From positions 1 to 11,586 of the forward strand of contig JAFDHU010000036.1 in assembly GCA_019308625.1 (NCBI GenBank): 11,586 bases of DNA, in the 5' to 3' direction. Positions 6,104-11,586 of this stretch are shown piece by piece. The position numbers and the translations under genes are program-made. Under the pieces are notes generated by a model. The model did no database searches. It was given only the letters and a program-made list of their open reading frames with translations, and had not been told where the DNA came from. This stretch comes from Deltaproteobacteria bacterium. Its GTDB lineage: Bacteria; Desulfobacterota; Desulfobaccia; Desulfobaccales; 0-14-0-80-60-11. Within the stretch, counting starts at the first letter, position 1, and every line of letters begins with the position of its first letter.

Positions 6104-6820
6104 ATGACTGAGAAAATCATCGGACGGGACGTCAGCGTCACCTATTACGGCCATGCCGCATTCAGACTGTCCGGCCAGGGAAAAACGGTGCTCATTGACC
6201 CCTGGCTGGCCAACCCGGTGCTCACCACCCCGGTGAGCCAGGTGGGGCCGGTGGACTTCATTCTGGTGACCCACGGGCATGCCGACCACGTGGGCAACAC
6301 CGTGGAAATTGCCCGGGAGACCGGGGCCCAGGTGGTGGCCATCCATGAGCTGTCACTGCTGTTGGCCCAGCAGGGGGTGGATAAGGTGGTGGGCATGAAC
6401 AAGGGCGGGACCTTCAAGGCCGAGGGGCTGGAAATCACCATGACCCAGGCGGTGCATTCCTCCACCACCGAACACGAGGGGCGCCTGGTGCCCGCCGGGG
6501 ACCCCGGGGGGTTCGTGGTGAAATTCCCCAACGGCTTCACCGCCTACCACGCCGGGGATACCGCGGTGTTCAAGGACATGGAGCTTATCCGGGAGCTTTA
6601 CCGGCCGGAGCTGGCCCTGCTGCCCATCGGCAGCCACTACGTCATGAGCCCGGCCGAAGCGGCCCTGGCCTGCCGGCTGCTTCAGCCCAAATTCGTCATC
6701 CCCATGCACTACGGCACCTTTCCGGTGCTCACCGGTACCCCGGAAGAGCTAAAAGAGCACCTGAAAGACCTGCCGGAGGTCCGGGTCATCGCCCTGAAGC
6801 CGGGGGAGACGGTGGAGTAA
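6104..6820 (+). CDS. UPF0173 metallo-beta-lactamase-fold hydrolase
   Basis: The product is a cytoplasmic metal-dependent hydrolase of the UPF0173 group; its natural substrate is not established. Metal-ligand motifs of the fold are all present: His57, His59, Asp61 and His62 in THGHADHVGN (56-65), His118 in AVHSS, Asp152 in HAGDT, and His202 in PMHYGTF. The start YYGHAAFRL and the LIDPWL strand are also typical, and 238 residues is close to the family length. The frame opens at a GTG at 6089, but the ATG at 6104 is preceded by GGAGG (6094-6098) five bases away and is clearly preferred. A terminator follows directly. The gene is 93 bp after the potassium channel gene on the same strand, which could be co-transcription, but nothing links the functions. 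Confidence 0.92.
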   Translation: MTEKIIGRDVSVTYYGHAAFRLSGQGKTVLIDPWLANPVLTTPVSQVGPVDFILVTHGHADHVGNTVEIARETGAQVVAIHELSLLLAQQGVDKVVGMNKGGTFKAEGLEITMTQAVHSSTTEHEGRLVPAGDPGGFVVKFPNGFTAYHAGDTAVFKDMELIRELYRPELALLPIGSHYVMSPAEAALACRLLQPKFVIPMHYGTFPVLTGTPEELKEHLKDLPEVRVIALKPGETVE

Positions 6821-6829
6821 AAGGCTGAA

Positions 6830-6870
6830 AGGGGCACCGGCCCTGCCTGCCGGCGCCCCTGAAAATTTTT
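6830..6870 (+). terminator. Intrinsic terminator after the UPF0173 gene
   Basis: AGGGGCACCGGC (6830-6841) pairs with GCCGGCGCCCCT (6849-6860) with a single A/C mismatch and a seven-base loop. It is followed by GAAAA and a run of five T (6866-6870). Ten bases separate the stop codon from the hairpin. This is the best classical terminator in the window. Confidence 0.78.
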
Positions 6871-7159
6871 CTGGACATTTGAGAAAATATACAATATATT
6901 GTGGTTTAAGAGATTGTTACCCATACATATGGGCAAAAAAGAGCTATTTCCTTGAAAGTTGCTCATTCCTGCAAGGGGGAGGCGAAGGTCAAAGCTTGTC
7001 ACGCGGAGCCTCAAACCGGCTGCTTTCTTGTCATTCTGAGGCCCTGTAAGGGCCGAAGAATCTAGAGCCTTGGCTCCGGCTCAGGGTGACAAAGGGAATC
7101 CCCCTTTTGCTCCTGTCAATAACTGTTTGATTTAAGGAGAGGATCTGACCAAAGTTAAG
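6871..7159. other. AT-rich noncoding gap upstream of recJ
   Basis: With the terminator before it, this makes a 339-bp gap without a supported gene. From left to right it holds a perfect 12-bp palindrome ACAATATATTGT (6891-6902), a CCCATA-CA-TATGGG hairpin (6920-6933) next to an A-run, unstructured sequence to about 7020, and a 65-bp inverted-end element (7028-7092). The recJ ribosome site AAGGAG lies at 7134-7139. It is noticeably more AT-rich at its left end than the neighbouring genes. The minus-strand frame at 6709-7014 has no recognisable protein features. Confidence 0.5.
7028..7092. repeat. 65-bp dispersed-repeat-like element with inverted ends
   Basis: The left end TTGTCATTCTGA (7028-7039) and the right end TCAGGGTGACAA (7081-7092) are inverted copies matching at ten of twelve positions. 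Inside are a perfect hairpin GGCCCT-gta-AGGGCC (7040-7054), the string GAAGAATCT (7055-7063), and a GAGCC-tt-GGCTC inverted repeat (7065-7076). Sequences with TGTCATTCTGA followed by a small hairpin and GAAGAATCT recur between genes in many bacterial genomes, so I read this as a member of that kind of short palindromic repeat. Only one copy is in the window. Confidence 0.55.
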
Positions 7160-8872
7160 ATGCACCGCAAAAAAATCTGGCGGCCCTACCCGGACCGGCC
7201 GGAGCTAATCCAGGCCTTGAGCGCCCGCCACGGGTTGCCGCCTTTGGTGTCCCGCCTACTTTTGAACCGGGGCCTGGTGGAGCCGGAGGATATCCTGGCC
7301 TTCCTGGAGCCCGACCTCTCCCGTCTATCCTCCCCCTTTGACCTGCCGGACTTGAAGCAGGCTTCGGTCCGCCTGGCCCGGGCAGTGAAACACCGGGAGC
7401 CCCTGGTCATCTACGGGGATTACGATGCCGACGGGCTAACCGCTGCCTGTCTGCTGTACCAGTTTTTCCAGGAACTGGGGGTCCCCTGCTTCGCCTATGT
7501 GCCGGACCGCCTGGCCGAGGGCTACGGCCTGAACCTCCCCGCTCTGGAGGCCCTTTCCCAGAAGGCGCGGTTGCTGGTGACGGTGGACTGCGGCATCAGC
7601 GACGCCCGGGAGGTGGCCTGGGCCCGGGACCGGGGCCTGGAGGTCATCATCACCGACCACCACGAGCTGCCCCCGGAGCTGCCCCCGGCCCTGGCGGTGG
7701 TGAACCCCAAGCGGGCTTTGGGCGCGAATCCCTTCCGCCTGCTGGCCGGAGTGGGGGTGGCCCTGCTTCTGGCCCTGGGCGTCAGGGCGGAGCTTCGGGA
7801 GGCGGGCTGGTTTGACTCCCGGCCGGAGCCCCATCTGGGGTCCTACCTGGACCTGGTGGCCCTGGGAACCGCGGCCGACGTGGTGCCAGTGCTGGGGGAG
7901 AACCGCATTCTGGTGCGCCAGGGGCTCAAGGTCATGGAAACCACCAGGCGTCCCGGCCTCCTGGCCCTGAAGGAGGTGGCCGCCCTGGAGAACCGGCACA
8001 TCTCCTTCCGGGACTTGGTCTTCCGGCTGGCCCCCCGCCTGAACGCCGCCGGCCGCCTGGGGCAGGCCCGGGGCGCCCTGGCCCTGCTTTTGGCCGGGGA
8101 TATGGCCGCGGCCCGCGCCCAGGCCCGGATTCTGCAGCAGTTGAACCGGCAGCGCCAGACCCTGGAAGAGCAGGTGCTGCGCGAGGCTGCAGCCCTGATC
8201 CGGAACCAGGGGCTTAAAGACCGGCCGGTGCTGGTCCTGGCCCGGGAAGGGTGGCATCCCGGGGTGCTGGGCATCGTGGCCGCCCGCCTGGCCGAGGAGT
8301 ATCACAAGCCCGTGGCCCTGGTCAGCCTCCAGGAGGGGCAGGGTCGGGGCTCGGCCCGCTCCATAGAGGGCTTTCACCTGTTTGAGGGGCTGAAGGCCTG
8401 CCGGCAGTGGCTGATAAAATTCGGCGGCCACGACGCAGCCGCAGGGTTTTCCCTGGAGGAACGCCACCTGAACCCCTTGCGGGAGGCGCTGGAGCAGGCC
8501 TTTTATGCCCAGGTGGGGGCCGAGCCGCTTAAGCCGGTGCTCCAGGTGGACGCCGCCGTGGACTTCCCTGAACTGGACGAGGCCTTTTTCGCCCACCTGG
8601 AGCGTCTGCGCCCCTTCGGGCCTGGCAACCCGGAGCCGGTGTTCACCGCCACGGGCATTGCCTGTCTGTCTTCCTGGGTGGTGGGCGAGCGCCACTTGAA
8701 GCTGCAGTTGGTGCAAAAGGACTGCGTCCGGGAAGCGGTGCTTTTTGACGGCGCCCCGTTTCACCCTCTGTCCGGCCCCCTGGAGGTGGCTTTCAGCCCC
8801 AGAATCAGCTACTTCCAAGGGCGCCTCACCCCGGAGATCAGACTGCTGGACTGGTTCCGGCCGGAGGAGTGA
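7160..8872 (+). CDS. recJ: Single-stranded-DNA-specific exonuclease RecJ
   Basis: RecJ degrades single-stranded DNA 5' to 3' in recombination, mismatch and base-excision repair. The 570 residues match the bacterial core length. The DHH domain carries GDYDADG at 86-92, VDCG at 142-145, TDHHELP at 165-171, LGTAADVVPV at 235-244 and RLNAAGR at 293-299, which together supply the metal-binding Asp and His residues. The DHHA1 domain includes GWHPGVLGIVAARL at 364-377, GSARS at 397-401 and FGGHDAAAGF at 421-430. The C-terminal OB-like region starts at LRPFGPGNPEPVF (483-495). The ATG at 7160 lies 20 bases from the ribosome site AAGGAG; an in-frame CTG at 7145 is spaced five bases from it and could be the true start, adding five residues. 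ssb, a known RecJ partner, lies just downstream. Confidence 0.96.
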   Translation: MHRKKIWRPYPDRPELIQALSARHGLPPLVSRLLLNRGLVEPEDILAFLEPDLSRLSSPFDLPDLKQASVRLARAVKHREPLVIYGDYDADGLTAACLLYQFFQELGVPCFAYVPDRLAEGYGLNLPALEALSQKARLLVTVDCGISDAREVAWARDRGLEVIITDHHELPPELPPALAVVNPKRALGANPFRLLAGVGVALLLALGVRAELREAGWFDSRPEPHLGSYLDLVALGTAADVVPVLGENRILVRQGLKVMETTRRPGLLALKEVAALENRHISFRDLVFRLAPRLNAAGRLGQARGALALLLAGDMAAARAQARILQQLNRQRQTLEEQVLREAAALIRNQGLKDRPVLVLAREGWHPGVLGIVAARLAEEYHKPVALVSLQEGQGRGSARSIEGFHLFEGLKACRQWLIKFGGHDAAAGFSLEERHLNPLREALEQAFYAQVGAEPLKPVLQVDAAVDFPELDEAFFAHLERLRPFGPGNPEPVFTATGIACLSSWVVGERHLKLQLVQKDCVREAVLFDGAPFHPLSGPLEVAFSPRISYFQGRLTPEIRLLDWFRPEE

Positions 8873-8875
8873 AGA

Positions 8876-8989
8876 ATGGCCAACCGGGGCAATCAACGCC
8901 GGAGATTTTTCCGAAAGCTGAAAACAAATGGCCGCCGGGCCTTGTCCGATACGGGTTTGGGCTTTGCCCCTTCTCTCAGGGCGCATTAG
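8876..8989 (+). CDS. Possible 37-aa basic peptide between recJ and ssb
   Basis: This short frame starts three bases after the recJ stop. Its ATG is preceded by GGAGG, which lies inside the last recJ codons, eight bases upstream, so it could be translated by coupling. The N-terminal half is strongly basic (QRRRFFRKLK at about 7-16) and the second half is neutral; there is no membrane segment. I recognise no family. The good ribosome site supports it, but a 37-codon open frame in GC-rich DNA can occur by chance. Confidence 0.35.
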   Translation: MANRGNQRRRFFRKLKTNGRRALSDTGLGFAPSLRAH

Positions 8990-9013
8990 GCCTTGCCGCG
9001 CGCCTGGTTCTGT

Positions 9014-9037
9014 GATAAGGGATGAAGTACCCTTATC
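9014..9037 (+). promoter_or_regulatory. Perfect inverted repeat in the ssb leader
   Basis: GATAAGGG (9014-9021) and CCCTTATC (9030-9037) form a perfect eight-base inverted repeat with an eight-base centre. It ends four bases before the GGGGAG ribosome site of ssb. It lacks a T-run, so it is not a classical terminator. It may be an operator for a dimeric regulator or a leader hairpin affecting ssb translation. Confidence 0.45.
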
Positions 9038-9053
9038 CCCCGGGGAGTGAGGT

Positions 9054-9452
9054 ATGATTAACAGGGTTATTTTGGTAGGCTATTTGGGGGCTGACCCGGA
9101 ACTCCGCTATACCGCCAATGGTACTGCAGTGGCCAAGTTTCGGATTGCCACCACCGAAGTGTTTACCGACCGGCAGGGGGTTCGCCAGGAGCGCACTGAG
9201 TGGCACCGCATCACCGCCTGGGGCAAACTGGCGGAAATCTGCGGCCAGTATCTCTCCAAGGGAAGGCTGGTGTATATTGAAGGTCGGATCCGCTCCGACA
9301 GTTGGGAGCAGGAGGGGATCAAACGCTTTTCCTACGAAATCGTGGCCGACACCATGAAAATGCTGGGACCGGGCCGCGGTGTGGAACGGGAACCGGAGGC
9401 ACCGTTTCCGCCCCCGGAAGGCGGGCCCCCGGAGGATGATATACCCTTTTAA
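9054..9452 (+). CDS. ssb: Single-stranded DNA-binding protein
   Basis: SSB coats single-stranded DNA during replication and repair and recruits partner enzymes. The OB fold covers about 1-105, starting MINRVILVGYLGADPELRY and continuing through FRIATTE, the WHRITAWGKLAE strand region and GRLVYIEGRIRSDSWE. A short Pro- and Glu-rich linker leads to the acidic tip DDIPF (128-132), the conserved tail that binds partners including RecJ, PriA and RecQ. At 132 residues it is shorter than the E. coli protein because of the short linker. GGGGAG lies six bases before the ATG. It follows recJ on the same strand. Confidence 0.97.
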   Translation: MINRVILVGYLGADPELRYTANGTAVAKFRIATTEVFTDRQGVRQERTEWHRITAWGKLAEICGQYLSKGRLVYIEGRIRSDSWEQEGIKRFSYEIVADTMKMLGPGRGVEREPEAPFPPPEGGPPEDDIPF

Positions 9453-9482
9453 TTTGAGAGCGTTGCCAGCGGCATAACGGGC

Positions 9483-9514
9483 GAGAGGCCAGGAATCGCA
9501 TACCCCTGCCTCTC
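9483..9514 (+). terminator. Hairpin after ssb, terminator-like without a U-run
   Basis: GAGAGGCCAGG (9483-9493) pairs with CCTGCCTCTC (9505-9514) with one bulged C and an 11-base loop, 30 bases after the ssb stop. The following bases are CTCCACCTCACCCCC, with no T-run, so any termination role is uncertain. Confidence 0.3.
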
Positions 9515-9585
9515 CTCCACCTCACCCCCAGTCCTTAATGATGGTATAACGGCCGTTGCCGCCCCCACGGTCCTTCTTTGAGCGG

Positions 9586-10224
9586 ATGAGTTCGCGCCGA
9601 CATTTAAGGGAGAAAATCACCGCGCTCTTGACGGAGGGTGATCTCCAGGCCCTGGAAGAGCTGGCCGGACGGGAAAAAGGAGTGGTTGACATATTGTTGC
9701 AATTTCTTTATGACCCGCAGGATATCAAGCAGTGGCGGGCTCTGGAAGGGCTGGGCCGGATGGCCGGAGCCCACCCCGAGCAGGTGCGCAAGGTGATTAC
9801 CCGACTCCTGTGGCTGTTGAACGAAGACTCAGGCAGTTTCGGGTGGGGAGCCGCCGCGGCCCTGGGGGAGATAGGCAGACACCAGATTTCTTTGGTGCAG
9901 GACCTCCTCCCCATGTTTGGCGGGTTGTTATGGGAAGAATTTTCCCGGGAGCCCATGCTGTGGGGGATAGGCCGGCTGGCGGAAGTCCATCCCCAGGCCC
10001 TGGAGGAGTTGGTTCCGGAGGTAATGGCCTGCCTGCAGGATCCCGATCCCCAGGTCAGGGGGTTAAGCGCCTGGTGCCTGGGGTACCTCGGAGCCCGGCA
10101 GGCTCTGGGGGCCATTCAGGACCTGCTGGTCGATGCCGCCGCGGTAACCATTTATGACCGGGGAGAATTGCGCCAGACTACTGTAGGAGAGTTGGCCCGG
10201 GAGGCCTTGGCCAGGCTGGGCTGA
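9586..10224 (+). CDS. HEAT-repeat protein, DVU0298-like
   Basis: The 212-residue product is almost entirely helical and contains HEAT-type repeats: helix pairs such as WRALEGLGRMAGAHPEQVRK, REPMLWGIGRLAEVHPQALE and PDPQVRGLSAWCLGYLGARQ. The segment LNEDSGSFGWGAAAALGEI (about 78-96) resembles what I recall of the DVU0298 family, found in sulfate reducers and their relatives; the role there is unknown. Such proteins usually act as scaffolds for protein binding. There is no signal peptide, so it should be cytoplasmic. The frame also opens at a TTG at 9556, but the ATG at 9586 begins a family-like N-terminus (MSSRRHLREKITALL). Neither start has a convincing ribosome site. It lies downstream of ssb, with a hairpin between them. 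Confidence 0.78.
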   Translation: MSSRRHLREKITALLTEGDLQALEELAGREKGVVDILLQFLYDPQDIKQWRALEGLGRMAGAHPEQVRKVITRLLWLLNEDSGSFGWGAAAALGEIGRHQISLVQDLLPMFGGLLWEEFSREPMLWGIGRLAEVHPQALEELVPEVMACLQDPDPQVRGLSAWCLGYLGARQALGAIQDLLVDAAAVTIYDRGELRQTTVGELAREALARLG

Positions 10225-10311
10225 TTTCCAGAGATTCTAGGCCACCGCTAAGGCCGCCGGGTATTAAGTAAATAAATACAAGTAAAATAACCACGAGAGA
10301 GGGAAGACGCT

Positions 10312-10467
10312 ATGTTGTTTTGGCTGTTGGTCGGATTTGCTGTAGGAGTTTTCGTGGGCTACAAGTTCCCCCATCAGGTGGACAAGACTCTGGAAAAGAG
10401 CAAGAAACTTTATACTGACGTCAAAACCAAGGTCGGCAAGAAGGAAACCCCCCAGTCTCCCGAATAA
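10312..10467 (+). CDS. Small membrane-anchored peptide, 51 aa
   Basis: The frame encodes a hydrophobic N-terminal segment at residues 1-17 (FWLLVGFAVGVFVGY) followed by a charged, Lys-rich helix (VDKTLEKSKKLYTDVKTKVGKK) and a short Pro-rich end. This order, with a glycine-rich membrane segment followed by an amphipathic charged tail, resembles small YtxH-like envelope proteins, but no family can be assigned. A GAGGGA ribosome site lies about eight bases before the ATG. AT-rich sequence just upstream (10262-10290, including TAAAAT at 10283-10288) may contain a promoter. The gene ends 29 bp from the convergent pgeF stop. Confidence 0.72.
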   Translation: MLFWLLVGFAVGVFVGYKFPHQVDKTLEKSKKLYTDVKTKVGKKETPQSPE

Positions 10468-10496
10468 ACTCTCCGGCGGGGAAAGACCAATAATCA

Positions 10497-11285
10497 TCAG
10501 CGTCCGGGCTGCCGGGGCCGGAGGGCAATCACCGCGCCTTGGCGGCCGGTGACGCCGTCCCGGCGGAAGGAATAAAACTCGGCGGGCCGGCATTTGGTGC
10601 ACAGACCGGCCAGGCAGATGTTATCCGGCTTGAGCCCGGCTGCCAGGAGCTGGTCCCGGCTCAGGCGCCACAGGTCAAAATAGCCGGGGCGCACCTGATA
10701 TTGCCAGAATTTTGGAGGAAATTCCTGCCGGAAATGCCGGAATTCGGCGCAGCAGGGTCCGAGTCCGGGTCCGATGCCGGCCAGGAGGCCCTCGGGGCGG
10801 GAGGCGAAGAGTTTTCCCAGCCGCGACACCACTTGGCCCAGGATGCCGGCCACTTGGCCCCGCCAGCCGCAGTGGACGTTGGCCACCACCCGGTGCTCCG
10901 GGTCATAAAGCATCACCGCCTGACAGTCTGCCTGTTTGATGAGCAGACCCAGGCCCGGCTCCCGGGTGATGAGGATGTCCACTGCGGGGAGTTCCGTGGC
11001 AGCAGCGGTGGCAGTCGCTGAGACCACCGACTCCCGCAAGCCGTGCACCTGATCGGCACCCACCAATTCCTCCAGGTCCAGGGCCCGGAGCACCCGCTGG
11101 CGGTTTTCCCGGACGGCCTCCGGGCGGTCGCCCACAGCATAGCTCAGGTTGAGGCTGGTGTAAGGGCCCGTGCTTACCCCACCCAAACGGGTGAAGACTC
11201 CGTGTACGACCTCTGGAAACCTGGCCAGGAGGGGAAAGCGGTAAAAGGTCAGTCCGTTGCGGCTGATGAGCTCTATGGCCTGCAT
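10497..11285 (-). CDS. pgeF: Peptidoglycan editing factor PgeF (YfiH/LACC1 family)
   Basis: PgeF-type proteins (formerly called multicopper polyphenol oxidase) hydrolyse wrongly incorporated serine from peptidoglycan precursors in E. coli; other members act on purine nucleosides. The 262 residues match the family. Signature positions are present: VFTRLGGVSTGPYTSLNLS (30-48), QVHG with His81, ADC with Cys121, and HCGWRG with His138, the last three being the metal ligands. GIGPGLGPCCAEF (170-182) and the end LCTKC...FYSFRRDGVTGR (228-248) are also typical. The frame extends upstream to 11477, but the added 64 residues have no family match, and GGGGA lies just upstream of the ATG at 11285, so that start is chosen. 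It diverges from the amidotransferase-like gene. Confidence 0.93.
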   Translation of the reverse strand: MQAIELISRNGLTFYRFPLLARFPEVVHGVFTRLGGVSTGPYTSLNLSYAVGDRPEAVRENRQRVLRALDLEELVGADQVHGLRESVVSATATAAATELPAVDILITREPGLGLLIKQADCQAVMLYDPEHRVVANVHCGWRGQVAGILGQVVSRLGKLFASRPEGLLAGIGPGLGPCCAEFRHFRQEFPPKFWQYQVRPGYFDLWRLSRDQLLAAGLKPDNICLAGLCTKCRPAEFYSFRRDGVTGRQGAVIALRPRQPGR

Positions 11286-11463
11286 GTTTCCCCGGCTACC
11301 TTGGCCCGCGCCGGCACATCCAGGGGGAGATCCATCAGCGGCGGCCTGCACCAGTGGCATGACACCAGTCCCCCACATAGACGTGGGCCGCGGTACTTGA
11401 CATTCTACCGGATTTTCCCACTGATGCCGCGGTTTTTCTGGACCCAGGGTGAAAAATTCTATC
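11286..11463. other. Divergent noncoding gap between pgeF and the amidotransferase-like gene
   Basis: This 178-bp gap should contain promoters for both directions. A plus-strand promoter candidate is at 11397-11425. A CCCAC-N6-GTGGG inverted repeat lies around 11372-11387. No protein-like sequence is visible in either strand, although the pgeF frame happens to stay open across most of it. Confidence 0.4.
11397..11425 (+). promoter_or_regulatory. Candidate promoter for the amidotransferase-like gene
   Basis: A perfect -35 hexamer TTGACA (11397-11402) is followed after 17 bases by ACTGAT (11420-11425), a weak -10 with three of six matches. The spacing and position, about 38 bases before the ATG at 11464, fit a promoter. 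Confidence 0.35.
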
Positions 11464-11586
11464 ATGCCGAAGACCACCTTCCTGATAGTGCGGCACGCGG
11501 ACTGGGAAGGGCCCGGGGAGCATCTCCTGATGGGTCTGGGTGAGCTGGGGCTCAGCTATCGGGTGCTGGAAGCCTGGCGTGAACCC
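11464..11586 (+). CDS. Class I glutamine amidotransferase-like protein, N-terminus only
   Basis: Forty-one codons lie in the window before the right edge. The opening TFLIVRHADWEGPGEHLL followed by LGELGLSYRVLEAWR matches the first beta strand and helix of GMP-synthase-like type 1 glutamine amidotransferases, whose members typically begin with a strand ending in (R/Q)H, then EGPG, then a helix and a strand of the form RVLE. The catalytic Cys, His and Glu would be downstream of the window, so activity cannot be judged. The ATG has only a weak, distant GGTGA upstream. It diverges from pgeF. Confidence 0.6.
   Translation, partial: MPKTTFLIVRHADWEGPGEHLLMGLGELGLSYRVLEAWREP

Noticed and set aside
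7436..8986. A 516-codon open frame on the minus strand, antisense to recJ
   Set aside because: The translation is rich in Gln, Gly, His and Pro with no recognisable domain. It mirrors the GC-rich codon pattern of recJ, whose catalytic motifs are intact on the plus strand.
11286..11477. Extension of pgeF by 64 residues to an upstream start
   Set aside because: The added residues have no family match and would overlap the divergent amidotransferase-like gene start. A ribosome site supports the ATG at 11285.

Overview
The window is a GC-rich bacterial chromosome segment packed with housekeeping genes, broken by short noncoding gaps that hold hairpins and promoter-like sequences. The gene set fits an anaerobic member of the Desulfobacterota, possibly a thermophile: an archaeal-type fructose-1,6-bisphosphate aldolase/phosphatase, a HEAT-repeat protein resembling the Desulfovibrio DVU0298 type, a twin-arginine signal gene at the left edge and many lipoprotein/periplasmic genes. 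This placement is an inference from protein recognition; no rRNA is present. I saw no tRNA, CRISPR array, transposase or phage gene.

Left part (1-2921). Two minus-strand genes run off the left edge: a small single-pass membrane protein and the first codons of a Tat-exported protein. An isolated hisB (histidine synthesis) follows on the minus strand with its own good promoter. It diverges from a secreted DUF1573 protein gene. That gene converges on, and overlaps by 88 bp, a minus-strand lipoprotein gene.

Middle (2988-6820, plus strand). The most striking gene is a 631-residue protein. Residues 1-355 form a complete FBP aldolase/phosphatase with all recognised catalytic residues. Residues 362-631 form a SorC/CggR-type phosphosugar-binding domain without its usual DNA-binding helix-turn-helix. 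In the CggR repressor this domain type senses fructose-1,6-bisphosphate, the substrate of the phosphatase step, so the fusion suggests a built-in allosteric sensor on a gluconeogenic enzyme. A strong hairpin terminator follows. Next come an MthK-like two-helix RCK potassium channel and a UPF0173 metallo-hydrolase, each preceded by a similar leader motif (a CCTGGCGG hairpin, then GARACGGCAARCCC).

Right part (6821-11586). After a clear terminator, an AT-rich gap carries a 65-bp element with inverted ends of the TGTCATTCTGA...GAAGAATCT kind. Then come recJ, a possible 37-residue ORF, ssb with a hairpin in its leader, a HEAT-repeat protein and a 51-residue membrane peptide, all on the plus strand. 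RecJ and SSB act together in DNA repair. pgeF (peptidoglycan editing) lies on the minus strand and diverges from the start of a class I glutamine amidotransferase-like gene cut by the right edge.
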